A stretch of 64,000 nucleotides of DNA from Desulfonatronum sp. SC1 (GCF_003046795.1 NZ_PZKN01000001.1:232253-296252); one strand, 5' to 3'. Numbered from the stretch's first letter, positions 38,611 through 47,457 are shown. Translations and numbers: made by a program. The notes: generated by a model not told the origin, from the letters alone.

Positions 38611-40689
38611 CTACTTCATGGCTAAGATGGTCTGAAACATCTGGTCCGCCGTGGAGATGAGCTTGGCAGCGGCGCTATAGGAATGCTGAAATTTGATCAG
38701 GCTGCTCATTTCCTCGTCCAGATTCACGCCGGAAATTTCTTCCTGACGGTTTCGCAGATCGTCGGACAGGGCCTTGTTGAAACTATAGTTAAAACTGGCG
38801 TTGCTCGTGGCCGCCCCGACATCGCCGACCAGGGAACCGTAAAAACTTTGCAGGGTTTGCGAGGTTTTTCCCTGGAAGGTTGTTCTGAAATTGACTTTTT
38901 CGTACTGAAGGGCCGCGATGGCCTTGGCCGTTTCATTGTCTCCGTTGTTGATTTCCCCGGCGCCATTGACGTGCCCGACATTGATCAGCGAAAGATTATT
39001 GAAAACATCCTGGTTTATGCTTAAGCCGCGCGCGTCCGTACCGTCAAAGAACGTGTTGATGCCTAGGGCCGCCAGGAGGCCGGTGGAGTCGGAGCCGAAG
39101 GCGAAGGAATTGCCGTTAGTAGCCGTAATCCATAAACGGTTGTCGACAATTTCAGCATCAATTCCCGTCAATCCGTCGAATGCAGCCTCAACGTCTGCGA
39201 GGTTGTGGGTAGCGGGGTCGAAGTTGGGAGGTGAAGCGCCCCCTGCAAAGGTGAGCTGTTGGGGCAAAGGTACTCCCGCCGAGTCATAAACCCAAACGGT
39301 TAAATTGCCTTGCTGAAGCTTATCTCCATAAAACAAACCAGAAGACAAACTGCTCAAAGGCTCTGTTTGATTTGAAACCCCATGCGTTCCCAACACTTGT
39401 CCAAATTTTTCCAGCCCAGCCCCTTGGCTGTGTATCCGGTTCACTTCCCAGGCCATGGTTGAGGCGAGCGTATCCAGTTTTTCCCGGAAGTTGCCGATAT
39501 AGTCGTCTCGGAAATTGAAGTAGCCGGTCAGGGAACCGCCGGTGATTCTTCGGCGGTTGTCCTCCCCGTTGAAATGGATCTGGGGAGTGATGTTCATTTT
39601 TGAAGACGTATTTTCGTACCAATACAATCCGCTTTTGGGCACGATGGTGAACTTGTCCCCAGCGCTTAAATCTCCGGCATCAAACCAAATATCAAGGCCT
39701 TCGATGGTTACCTTGTTTGTTTGCAGTTGAGTGGTGAACTCTCGTTGAACTCCATTGTCATCCTTGAGCCAAGTGACTCCACCATCCAGCGAGACCCTGT
39801 AAGTGGCACCGCCATCAGCATTACCGCCACTCAGTACTTCAACAAGGTATTCACGTTCTGAGGTGCCAGAAAATTGAATATTATTCGTTCCGGTGTATGA
39901 AGAACCTACAGCAAGAGATTTAAATGCTTGCGCCCCCTCAAACTTCAACTCAAAGAAATTTTGCCCGTCCACCAACGTATGCCCTGCCGTGGTCATGACG
40001 AAGAATTCGCCGTTGCCCTTGTCCTGGGTCTGGATGTCCAGGAGGCCGGCGAGTTCGCGGACCATGGAGTCGCGTTTGTCCAGGAGAGCGTTGGCGTTGT
40101 TCTGTCCGGGGATGTCGTGGACCGTGATCTTGCTGTTAATCACGGCTATTTCCCGGAGCAATTCGTTGGCCCGGTTCACGTCCTGCCGGATGAAGTCGTC
40201 CATCTGGCGCTGGAACAGACCCAGGTCGCGTTCCAATTGATTGATGATCTGGGTCATGTTTTGGGCCGTGCTGGTGAGCTGGCCGCGAGAGGCCATGTCG
40301 TCCGGGCGCAGGGAGACGTTCTGCCAGTCCGCCCAAAACTTGGCCATCACGTCGTTCAGGCCGTCGCCGATGGACTCGTTGAACAGCAGCTCCACCTGAC
40401 GCAGGTTCGCGTGCAGGGAATTCCAGCGGTGCATGGTGGAGGACTTGTCCAGGTACTGGCGCTCGATGAAGTAGTCGTAATGGCGGATGACTTCCTTGGC
40501 GGTCACGCCCGTTCCGATTTGCCCTGGGCGATAATCGATGCTCGGGTTTTCCTCCAGACGAACGGTACGCCGACTGTAACCCGGGGTATTCACGTTGGCG
40601 ATGTTCTCGCCGGTGACGTGAATGGCGGCCTGGAAGGCCAGGAGCGCGCCCTTGCCGGTGTTCAGGAGTGAGTTGACGCCTACGGTCAT
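38611..40689 (-). CDS. flgK: Flagellar hook-associated protein FlgK
   Basis: A 692-residue HAP1 protein, capping the hook before the filament. Ends are typical: MTVGVNSLLNTGKGALLAFQ and ENIANVNTPGYSRRTVRLEE at the N-terminus, and SGVNLDEEMSSLIKFQHSYS with TADQMFQTILAMK at the C-terminus. A variable central part includes the Asp-box SLDGGVTW (300-307) and GDKFTIVP, similar to the insert in FlgL. It precedes flgL by 28 bases. Confidence 0.96.
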   Translation of the reverse strand: MTVGVNSLLNTGKGALLAFQAAIHVTGENIANVNTPGYSRRTVRLEENPSIDYRPGQIGTGVTAKEVIRHYDYFIERQYLDKSSTMHRWNSLHANLRQVELLFNESIGDGLNDVMAKFWADWQNVSLRPDDMASRGQLTSTAQNMTQIINQLERDLGLFQRQMDDFIRQDVNRANELLREIAVINSKITVHDIPGQNNANALLDKRDSMVRELAGLLDIQTQDKGNGEFFVMTTAGHTLVDGQNFFELKFEGAQAFKSLAVGSSYTGTNNIQFSGTSEREYLVEVLSGGNADGGATYRVSLDGGVTWLKDDNGVQREFTTQLQTNKVTIEGLDIWFDAGDLSAGDKFTIVPKSGLYWYENTSSKMNITPQIHFNGEDNRRRITGGSLTGYFNFRDDYIGNFREKLDTLASTMAWEVNRIHSQGAGLEKFGQVLGTHGVSNQTEPLSSLSSGLFYGDKLQQGNLTVWVYDSAGVPLPQQLTFAGGASPPNFDPATHNLADVEAAFDGLTGIDAEIVDNRLWITATNGNSFAFGSDSTGLLAALGINTFFDGTDARGLSINQDVFNNLSLINVGHVNGAGEINNGDNETAKAIAALQYEKVNFRTTFQGKTSQTLQSFYGSLVGDVGAATSNASFNYSFNKALSDDLRNRQEEISGVNLDEEMSSLIKFQHSYSAAAKLISTADQMFQTILAMK

Positions 40690-40698
40690 GGGAAGATC

Positions 40699-41178
40699 CT
40701 ACAGTCTGCCCTTGAGCAGGGCGCCAGTGTCGCCAGGGTGCAGCCATCTGCCGCGCTGGGAATAGGTGTGTCCGTTCTTGGGCCGGATTTCGTTGGTCAG
40801 GTAATCCAGGAGGGCCTGGTTCTGGTCCATCAGGCCGCGGGTGGTCACGGCATTCTGGGCGGCTTTCCGGGCGCAGTCCTGCTCCTGGACGTCGATTTGG
40901 CGGAGGGTGTCCCGGACTTGGTCTCGGATGGATTCGTCGAGGATCAGCGGCAGGTCACGAATGCCCGGCAGGGCAGGGTCGATCTGATGGATGGCGCACT
41001 TGAGTTCGCGGCGTTCGTCGGCGATCTGGCGTAGCAGTTCCTGGATGGAAAATTCCACTGAGGCCACGGCTTGGGGATCGCTCTTGCTCAGGTGCTGAAA
41101 CTCCTCGTCCAGGAGGTGGGACAGGAGAAAGAGCGCCTGTTTTTGACGATGCAGATTTTGCAGTATGGCTCGGGACAT
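40699..41178 (-). CDS. FlgN-like flagellar export chaperone
   Basis: A 159-residue, strongly helical, charged protein directly upstream of flgK, nine bases away. Its position between flgJ and flgK, and its composition (IQELLRQIADERRELKCAIH, DQVRDTLRQIDVQEQDCARK), fit FlgN, the chaperone for FlgK and FlgL. Sequence identity to well-known FlgN is weak, so this call leans on context. The ATG at 41178 is chosen because GAGG lies six bases upstream; an upstream start would add a proline-rich stretch. Confidence 0.75.
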   Translation of the reverse strand: MSRAILQNLHRQKQALFLLSHLLDEEFQHLSKSDPQAVASVEFSIQELLRQIADERRELKCAIHQIDPALPGIRDLPLILDESIRDQVRDTLRQIDVQEQDCARKAAQNAVTTRGLMDQNQALLDYLTNEIRPKNGHTYSQRGRWLHPGDTGALLKGRL

Positions 41179-41246
41179 GATCGACCTCGCAGGGTTGAAT
41201 GCAAATTTTTCCGGGGGGGCCGGCATACCCTCGATATATACAAAAA

Positions 41247-42410
41247 TTAGGCCGAATCCTGTTTACCGATGTGCAACCCGGCCTCCAGACGATCCCGGAT
41301 CTGTTTTGGATTCCAGGCCGTGGCCCCCTGGCGGACCTCGAAGTGCAGGTGGGGGCCGGTGGAGCGGCCGGTGGAGCCCACTGTGGCGATCTGCTGTCCG
41401 GCCTGGACCTTGTCCCCGACCTTGACGGAGTTTTGGTCGTTGTGGGCGTAATAGGAGCGCCATCCTCCGGAATGTTCCAGGACTACCATGTTTCCGTATC
41501 CGCCGCGTTGGCCCACGAAGACCACCCGGCCGTCCCAGGCCGCGCCGATGGGCGCTCCTTTGGGGGCGACCATGTCCACGCCGGAGTGCCAGGCTTGCTC
41601 TCCGGTAAAGGGATCCCGACGCCAGCCGAACCCAGAGCTGACCCGGCCTTCAAGGGGCCATTGCATGGGGGGCAGGATCGGAGAGGGCGAATCGATGTTC
41701 CCGATTGGGCTCGGGTCGTTTACAGACCCAGGGTGCTCGGGGACCACACCGCCGCGTTCCTCAATGGAACGGGCAAGGGAGCGAACCATGCTCATGGTGC
41801 TGGTTGTCCCGGGGATGCTTACGGCGTCGAAGGAGGAGGCTTGGGCGCGGCCCGGGGGAGTCGCGAACGGCCCTTGGGATGCGGCCACTTGGGGATAGGT
41901 TGCGGCCAGGGAGGCTTCCGGATCGTCTTCCGAGGCGGTGATGTCGGTGGTGGAATTCGGGGTTGGCGCAAGAATGGTCAAGGGCATGGGCTTGCCCACC
42001 GGGTCGCTGTCCCTGGTGGCCTGAACCTGGGTTTGTCGAAGTTGCTCGAAGATCATGTCCCCCAGGCCGATGCCGCCGCTTCGGGACAGGACAGAGGCCA
42101 TTTCCATGTCGAAATGGGACTGCCAGAATTCTTCGCCCTTGCCCCGTAGCGGGTCGTGATGCGGGACCGTGGCCCGCATCTGCTTGATCAACTGGTGCAG
42201 AAACATGGCTTCGAAGTCCTGGCTGGCCTCCCGCAGTTTGCTCTCGTGCTTCGCGTCAGCCGTGCTTTGCTGGTCGCCATGGGGGGCGTTCATCTGGGCA
42301 GCCTCGGGGGACGCTCCGGAGCGCAGTCCACGGAGAGCGTCGAAACGCCGGTGAACATCGTTTTGCCCGTGACCGAGCAGCAGGGTGTTCGTATCCGGCA
42401 GGCTGATCAT
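41247..42410 (-). CDS. flgJ: FlgJ-type rod-binding domain fused to M23 peptidase
   Basis: A 387-residue protein. Residues about 55-125 are the FlgJ rod-binding domain (LREASQDFEAMFLHQLIKQM, then GIGLGDMIFEQL). In enteric bacteria this is followed by a muramidase. Here, after a low-complexity linker, residues 255-380 are instead an LytM/M23 metallopeptidase with its zinc ligands in WHSGVDMVAPKG and GPHLHFEVRQG. It should open peptidoglycan for rod assembly by endopeptidase action. The ATG follows the flgI stop directly, with GGAGG inside the flgI end as its ribosome-binding site. Confidence 0.93.
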   Translation of the reverse strand: MISLPDTNTLLLGHGQNDVHRRFDALRGLRSGASPEAAQMNAPHGDQQSTADAKHESKLREASQDFEAMFLHQLIKQMRATVPHHDPLRGKGEEFWQSHFDMEMASVLSRSGGIGLGDMIFEQLRQTQVQATRDSDPVGKPMPLTILAPTPNSTTDITASEDDPEASLAATYPQVAASQGPFATPPGRAQASSFDAVSIPGTTSTMSMVRSLARSIEERGGVVPEHPGSVNDPSPIGNIDSPSPILPPMQWPLEGRVSSGFGWRRDPFTGEQAWHSGVDMVAPKGAPIGAAWDGRVVFVGQRGGYGNMVVLEHSGGWRSYYAHNDQNSVKVGDKVQAGQQIATVGSTGRSTGPHLHFEVRQGATAWNPKQIRDRLEAGLHIGKQDSA

Positions 42411-43532
42411 TTAGATTACCTCCACGTCCGCGTGCAGCGCTCCGGCCGACTTCAGGGTGCGCAGGATGGAGATCAGGTCGCGGGGGGTCGCGCCGATGGC
42501 GTTGAGACCATTAACCAAGTCTTGCAGGGTGGCGCCTTCCAGCAGGGTCAGGCGGCGGTCTTCCTCGCGAATGCCCAACTCAGTGCGCGGAACCACGGCG
42601 GTCTGACCCAGGGAAAAGGGCTGAGGCTGGACCACCTCCGGACGCTCAGCCACGACGATGTGCAGATTGCCGTGGGCCACGGCGACCTTGGACAGGCGAA
42701 CGTTCTGGCCCACGACCACGGTGCCGGTCTTTTCATCCACCACGACACGGGCCCGTGAGTCCGGCGTGATGGGCAGGCCCTCCAGAGCCGCGATGAAGGG
42801 AACCAGATTGCCCTGGTACATGTCCGGAATGTCCACTTCGATGGTGGAAACGTCCATGGCCCGGGCCAGGGGTGTTCCGAAGTTGGCGTTGATCCGGTCC
42901 ACCACCTGAACCGCGGTGGAAAAGTCCTTTGTCTGGAGATGCAGAACCACGTTGTGCTGCTCATTGAACTGGAAGGGCACGGAGCGTTCCACCGTGGCCC
43001 CGTTGGGGATCAGGCCCACGGTGGTGATGTTTTTCTGGGCCTGGGCCGCTTCGCCACCGGCGCTGAAGCCGCCCAGAAGCAATGGACCCTGGGCCAGGGC
43101 GTAGACCTGGCCGTCCACACCGCGCAGCGGAGTCATCAGCAGGACGCCGCCCAGCAGGCTGGATGCATCGCCCACCGAGGATACGGAGATGTCCAGGCTG
43201 GACCCGGCTCGGGACGAAACCGGCATCTGGGTGGTGACCATCACCGCCGCCACGTTGCGCACCCGCAGCTTGGAGCGGTCCACCCGGACCCCCATCCGTT
43301 CCAGCATGTTGGACATGGACTGGATGGTGAACTCCGCGCCCCGGCGGTCGCCGGTGCCGGACAGGCCGACCACCAGTCCGTAACCCACCAACTGATTGGT
43401 ACGGTCGCCGGCCACGGTAGCTATATCCTTGATCCGGACGCTGGCCTGGGCGAGGTTGCTTCCCATCAGCGAGAACAAGAAGCCCATGGCGAGAACCAGC
43501 ATGGCTGAAGTCTTGAAGTTACTCTTCCACAT
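42411..43532 (-). CDS. flgI: Flagellar P-ring protein FlgI
   Basis: A 373-residue periplasmic protein forming the P ring around the rod in the peptidoglycan layer. Signal peptide in residues 1-30 (LVLAMGFLFSLMGSNLAQAS). Conserved blocks: VRIKDIATVAGDRTNQLVGY, GLVVGLSGTGD, NVAAVMVTTQMPVSSRAGSS and the C-terminal TLQDLVNGLNAIGATPRDLI. Complete. It is separated from flgH by a 199-base gap containing a long imperfect hairpin, and is coupled to the following flgJ gene with no gap. Confidence 0.97.
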   Translation of the reverse strand: MWKSNFKTSAMLVLAMGFLFSLMGSNLAQASVRIKDIATVAGDRTNQLVGYGLVVGLSGTGDRRGAEFTIQSMSNMLERMGVRVDRSKLRVRNVAAVMVTTQMPVSSRAGSSLDISVSSVGDASSLLGGVLLMTPLRGVDGQVYALAQGPLLLGGFSAGGEAAQAQKNITTVGLIPNGATVERSVPFQFNEQHNVVLHLQTKDFSTAVQVVDRINANFGTPLARAMDVSTIEVDIPDMYQGNLVPFIAALEGLPITPDSRARVVVDEKTGTVVVGQNVRLSKVAVAHGNLHIVVAERPEVVQPQPFSLGQTAVVPRTELGIREEDRRLTLLEGATLQDLVNGLNAIGATPRDLISILRTLKSAGALHADVEVI

Positions 43533-43606
43533 ACAATTTTCCTCCAGATTGCCGCCAGGGCAAAGGTCTTGTCTTGCGCGTACCGTGGTCGGAGCCGAAA
43601 TCTAAA

Positions 43607-43698
43607 TCGAAATCGGGATCTAAATCGAAATAATTTTGATCAAAAAGTACTGCAACAAACCTTGGCAACATCGATTTCGATTGCGATTGCGATTTCGA
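43607..43698. repeat. Imperfect hexamer inverted repeat between flgH and flgI
   Basis: The left arm is made of TCGAAATC and TAAATCGAAAT units at 43607-43633; the right arm is made of GATTTCGATTGCGATTGC-type units at 43670-43698. The arms are nearly complementary over about 27 bases with a loop near 36 bases. In the transcript this would fold into a long hairpin between the flgH stop and the flgI start, possibly lowering or stabilising part of the message. It could also be a mobile repeat. Confidence 0.6.
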
Positions 43699-43731
43699 CA
43701 CTGATTATAAAACTGACGTCGTTTATGTACC

Positions 43732-44466
43732 CTAAAACGGCCAGACGTTGTCCAGTATCCGAGTCAGCCATCCGGGCCGCTGCTTGTCCGCCAGAACGCC
43801 CATGCCGTAGAGTTCGATGGTCGCGTCGGCCATGTGCGTGGAGAGGATGGTGTTGTCCGGGTCGATGTCCGTGGAGCGGACCAGCCCGCGGACCACGATG
43901 ATCTGGGTTTCGTTGTTCACACGAGTTTCCCGGGCTCCTTCCACCTGCATCAGGCCGTTGGGAAGCATCTTGATCACCCGTGCGCCGACAGTGGCCGTGA
44001 TGGTGGATTCGCGTTTGGTTTCCCCGTCGCCCTTGAAAGAGTTGGACGTCTTGGCAGCGATCAATTCGCCCTCTCCGAACTGGCCGCGATCAATGCCCAA
44101 AACGGGCAAGCCCAGGTTGACCAGCCGCTGGTCCAGCAAATGCTCGATGCCCATGCTGATTGATGAATCCCTGGAGGTGTCCGTGGTGGCCTTGTTCGTG
44201 GCCTTGCTTTCCTCCACGATTTTGATCCGGACGATGTCACCCACCCGTCTGGCCCGGTTGTCCGCGAAGAGTAGCTCCGCGCTGGCCGGATTGAACAGTG
44301 AACCGGGATTGAGTTCGGCCGGTTGAGGGTAGTCCACGGTTTGGGTCAGGATCGGACTCGGCATGCTTTGGGTCCTGGCCGGGGCACAGGCGAAGCCGTT
44401 CAGGGCGAGGACCATTGCCAGGATCATGAGCACGGCTGGATGTGTGGAGAGTCTACTGTAGGTCAT
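43732..44466 (-). CDS. flgH: Flagellar L-ring lipoprotein FlgH
   Basis: A 244-residue outer-membrane protein forming the L ring. A signal with a cysteine near residue 27 (LNGFACAP) is consistent with lipidation, though the lipobox is not strong. Conserved features: GSLFNPASAELLFADNRARR, VGDIVRIKIVEESKATNKA, and ITATVGARVIKMLPNGLMQV with VRGLVRSTDIDPDNTI. The start at 44466 was chosen because GAGGA lies upstream at good spacing; a longer upstream frame has no family similarity. It follows flgA by 70 bases. Confidence 0.95.
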   Translation of the reverse strand: MTYSRLSTHPAVLMILAMVLALNGFACAPARTQSMPSPILTQTVDYPQPAELNPGSLFNPASAELLFADNRARRVGDIVRIKIVEESKATNKATTDTSRDSSISMGIEHLLDQRLVNLGLPVLGIDRGQFGEGELIAAKTSNSFKGDGETKRESTITATVGARVIKMLPNGLMQVEGARETRVNNETQIIVVRGLVRSTDIDPDNTILSTHMADATIELYGMGVLADKQRPGWLTRILDNVWPF

Positions 44467-44536
44467 CGTTTTATCCTCGTGTTCTCTTGCTTTGGCCGGT
44501 TCACCATCTCGGGAGCGTACACGGTCACGAATCGGC

Positions 44537-45520
44537 TCACCTGACCACCACGGTTTCGTAATCCCGGATCCGGGCCAGGACTTCATTATTGTTTTGCAAG
44601 TTTCGCACCGTGATTGTTTCCCCGATGGCTCCGTCCTGGAGGGCCTGAACTTGGATCTGTAACCGGACCATCTCGCCTTCATAGACCAGCGTGATCACTT
44701 CTCCGCGGCGCACTGCGGGCAAGGGTTCCAGGGCGGATAGGTAGATGACCTGGTCCATGCCCACTGGGGAGCGAATCTGCCACGGCCCGCCGGTTCCGTC
44801 CCAGACCTGTTCCCTCAGATAGGCCAAGTTCTTGCGTTGGAAGGTGATATCGTCCAGGGCCAAGGAATTTCCCCGGTTCAATGGGCGTCCTGCCGTGGGC
44901 ACGGTTTGCCAGACGTCCAGAAAGACCGTGCCGGTGAGGCGGCGGGCGATCCGTTCGTCCACGGAGCGGACCAAAAAACGCAGACTGTTGCGTCCGGGTT
45001 GCGGGTCCGCTGCCAACTCCAGTTCCAGGGTGTCCTGGATATGCGGCAGAAAAATATGGCTCGGTAGTCGAAAGTCGCGAACGGTGATTTCTTCTCCCAG
45101 CAAGCGGACCTTCGGGGTCAAAAAAGTGACGACGCGGGACCGCAACTCTTCCTCCAGCACCACCTGCCCCCCCCCTTGGATCACGACCTGGCCCGGGATG
45201 CGCGTGGAAGCGGCGGCGTGGCCGACGTACTGCCGAAGCATGCCGGCCAGGCGGTCTTGAGAAAAGGTCATGGTTTTGCCGCTGTCCGGGGCGGGCCACA
45301 TGGGTCGGTCGGCGAGGTTCGCCCACTGGGCGCGGCCATGATCCGTCAGCGGCACGGCGATGTCTCCAAACCGGACTACCTCACCCTGGACCGCGGCCAC
45401 GGGCTGGATCAAATAATGCCAGTAGCCGCGCTGGGCCGAGCCCTGTTCGGCAAGGAGCGTCAGGCTGACCACGAGGCACAACGCCAGCAGCAAAGAAAGA
45501 CGAAAGAGATCAGTTTTCAC
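44537..45520 (-). CDS. flgA: Flagellar P-ring assembly chaperone FlgA
   Basis: A 327-residue periplasmic protein with a signal peptide at residues 1-29 (SLLLALCLVVSLTLLAEQGS). It helps FlgI form the P ring. The C-terminal 130 residues carry the SAF-type domain (GRPLNRGNSLALDDITFQRK, GMDQVIYLSALEPLPAVRRG, IGETITVRNLQNNNEVLARI). The N-terminal domain is longer than in E. coli (219 residues), as is common in deltaproteobacteria. It lies between flgG and flgH on the same strand. Confidence 0.94.
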   Translation of the reverse strand: MKTDLFRLSLLLALCLVVSLTLLAEQGSAQRGYWHYLIQPVAAVQGEVVRFGDIAVPLTDHGRAQWANLADRPMWPAPDSGKTMTFSQDRLAGMLRQYVGHAAASTRIPGQVVIQGGGQVVLEEELRSRVVTFLTPKVRLLGEEITVRDFRLPSHIFLPHIQDTLELELAADPQPGRNSLRFLVRSVDERIARRLTGTVFLDVWQTVPTAGRPLNRGNSLALDDITFQRKNLAYLREQVWDGTGGPWQIRSPVGMDQVIYLSALEPLPAVRRGEVITLVYEGEMVRLQIQVQALQDGAIGETITVRNLQNNNEVLARIRDYETVVVR

Positions 45521-45568
45521 CAGGACACCGTTTCAACTTATACCTTCCCACCTTCAACCTTCATTCAA

Positions 45569-46351
45569 TTACCGCTTGAGTTGCGTGGCGGTCTGAAGCA
45601 TTTGGTCGGAGGTCTGGATGGCCTTGGAATTGATTTCATAGGCCCGCTGGCCGGTGATCAGCCGAACCATCTCCTCGACCATGTCCACATTGGAACCTTC
45701 CAGAAAGCCTTGGGCGATGGTGCCGACGTTTTCCTCGCCGGGAACTCCCTCGATGGGGTCCCCCGAGGCCTCGGTGGGCAGGAACATATTCCGACCAATG
45801 CTGTTCAGACCGGGAGGGTTGACGAAGGTGAACAGCGGGATGTCCGCCCCGGCCAGTTCCTCGCCGAATTTGTCCATGGCCACGATGCGTCCGTTTTCCG
45901 TGACCACGATGTTCTGGGTTTCCTGGGGCACGATGAACTCCGGTTGCAGGGCGTAGCCGTTGGCCGTGACCACCTGACCTTCGTTGGTCAATTTGAAGGC
46001 CCCGGCCCGGGTGTAGGCGAAGTCGCCGTTCACATCGACCTGAAAAAAACCATCGCCTTCAATGGCCAGATCCAAGGGGTTGCCGGTGTTCTGGAAGGAC
46101 CCGGTGGTGAATTCCTTGTGCACGGTCACGGGGCGAACCCCCATGCCCACCTGAAGTCCGGTGGGGATACGATCTCCGGCGGCATTGGCCGCGCCGGCGA
46201 TCTTCATGGTCTGGTACATCAAATCTTCGAATTCGGCTCGGCTTTTCTTGAAACCCGTGGTGCTGACGTTGGCCAGGTTGTTGGACGTCACGTCGATGTT
46301 CATCTGCATGGCCTGCATACCCGAGGCCGCCGTCCATAGGGAGCGCATCAT
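45569..46351 (-). CDS. flgG: Flagellar distal rod protein FlgG
   Basis: A 260-residue rod protein. Its N-terminus (MMRSLWTAASGMQAMQMNID, VTSNNLANVSTTGFKKSRAE) and C-terminus (VDMVEEMVRLITGQRAYEIN, SKAIQTSDQMLQTATQL) are almost textbook FlgG, and the length matches. It is exported by the flagellar type III apparatus without a signal peptide. It is second in the operon after flgF (41 bases between). Confidence 0.98.
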   Translation of the reverse strand: MMRSLWTAASGMQAMQMNIDVTSNNLANVSTTGFKKSRAEFEDLMYQTMKIAGAANAAGDRIPTGLQVGMGVRPVTVHKEFTTGSFQNTGNPLDLAIEGDGFFQVDVNGDFAYTRAGAFKLTNEGQVVTANGYALQPEFIVPQETQNIVVTENGRIVAMDKFGEELAGADIPLFTFVNPPGLNSIGRNMFLPTEASGDPIEGVPGEENVGTIAQGFLEGSNVDMVEEMVRLITGQRAYEINSKAIQTSDQMLQTATQLKR

Positions 46352-46392
46352 TGGCGTATTCCTCCATTTTCCTTCATTGCATCATCACTAAA

Positions 46393-47169
46393 CTATCTGG
46401 GCGAGGCCACTTCCCGGATGACCTTTTGGTCCGCTTCCTGGGCCGTATGCATCACCTTCTGGTAGGCTTCGAAACTGCGCTGGGCCTCGATCATATTGAC
46501 CATCTCGCGGACCACCTCCACGTTCGCTCCCTCCAGATAGCCCTGGAGCACTGTGGCGTTGTCCGCGGGCAGTTCAGCGGCCTGGACGCCGGGGCGGAGG
46601 CGGAACATGTTTTGGCCCAGTTTTTCCAGGACCTGTGGATTTTCGAAGGTCACCAGGTCAAAGTTGCCCACCGGCTCGCCATTGGCCTGGATTGCTCCAT
46701 CGGGACCGATGACGATCCGGGTGTTGGGCTCCAGGTTCACGGGGCCGCCGTCCACGAGCACGGGGAAGCCTTGCCCCGTGACCAGTTCGCCGCCCGGGGT
46801 CAGGCGGAAGTTGCCGTTTCGGGTGTAGAAATCTCCCTCCAACGTGCGGACTTTGAAGAAGCCTTCGCCTTGAAGCGCCACATCTAAAGGATTGCCGGTC
46901 TCCTTGGCCGATCCTTGGGCGAAGTCGATATGGGTCAGGGCGATCCGGTTCTGAGCCAGATCGTCCGGGACGGGCAGCAGCGATTTTTCATTGATGGCGG
47001 AAATAGGGTCCAGCATGCCGTGGCCGAAACGGATGAAGACGTCCCGAAAGGCCATGGTTTCACGCTTGTAGCCCGTGGTGTTCACGTTCGCCAAATTATT
47101 GGCGGTGTTGGCCAAGCGGTGCTCCTGGGTCAGGGCGCCGAACAGGGCGTTGTACATACTGGTCTGCAT
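46393..47169 (-). CDS. flgF: Flagellar proximal rod protein FlgF
   Basis: A 258-residue rod protein with the usual start (YNALFGALTQEHRLANTANN, LANVNTTGYKRETMAFRDVF) and end (VEVVREMVNMIEAQRSFEAY). It is the first gene of the minus-strand flagellar operon. The ATG at 47169 is chosen because AGGAGG lies just upstream; the longer open frame runs back through the tRNA gene and is not real. A sigma-54 promoter lies 28-42 bases upstream. Confidence 0.96.
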   Translation of the reverse strand: MQTSMYNALFGALTQEHRLANTANNLANVNTTGYKRETMAFRDVFIRFGHGMLDPISAINEKSLLPVPDDLAQNRIALTHIDFAQGSAKETGNPLDVALQGEGFFKVRTLEGDFYTRNGNFRLTPGGELVTGQGFPVLVDGGPVNLEPNTRIVIGPDGAIQANGEPVGNFDLVTFENPQVLEKLGQNMFRLRPGVQAAELPADNATVLQGYLEGANVEVVREMVNMIEAQRSFEAYQKVMHTAQEADQKVIREVASPR

Positions 47170-47196
47170 CGTGAATCCTCCTGAATTGGGGTTCAA

Positions 47197-47211
47197 GCAA
47201 ATTCCAAGCCA
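47197..47211 (-). promoter_or_regulatory. Sigma-54 promoter for the flgF operon
   Basis: Read on the minus strand the site is TGGCTTGGAATTTGC, matching the sigma-54 -24/-12 consensus TGGC-N7-TTGC (GG and GC dinucleotides ten bases apart). Transcription would begin near 47186, about 17 bases before the flgF start. Control by a flagellar enhancer-binding protein of the FlrC/FleQ kind is expected but not visible here. Confidence 0.85.
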
Positions 47212-47277
47212 CTTTTTCTGATCTGGACGCTTGACAAGTTCTGAGCCCTTGAGCATATGAACCACTGCGTTTCGCGG

Positions 47278-47353
47278 GCGGGCGTAGCTCAGCTGGTAGA
47301 GTACAAGCTTCCCAAGCTTGGTGTCGCGGGTTCGACTCCCGTCGCCCGCTCCA
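47278..47353 (+). tRNA. tRNA-Gly (anticodon CCC)
   Basis: A complete 76-base cloverleaf. The acceptor stem is GCGGGCG (47278-47284) paired with CGCCCGC (47343-47349), followed by T and an encoded CCA. The D arm has TAGCTCAGCTGGTAGAGTA, the anticodon arm is CAAGC-TTCCCAA-GCTTG giving anticodon CCC, and the T arm has GGTTCGACTCC. It is divergent from flgF and lies about 100 bases before rimP. Confidence 0.97.
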
Positions 47354-47457
47354 TCTTTTTTCGCAGCATCCTGATCGGTTGCGGCCCAGCCGCACAGCAG
47401 AGACGACGAACGGGGTGGGCCATGTGGTCCACTTTTTTTTTGGATTTTCAGACAGCC

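Noticed and set aside
43519..43701. Small minus-strand frame with SQSQSK and DLDPDFDLDF repeats between flgH and flgI
   Set aside because: The peptide repeats merely reflect the hexamer inverted repeat, and the frame runs into the flgI start; not a gene.
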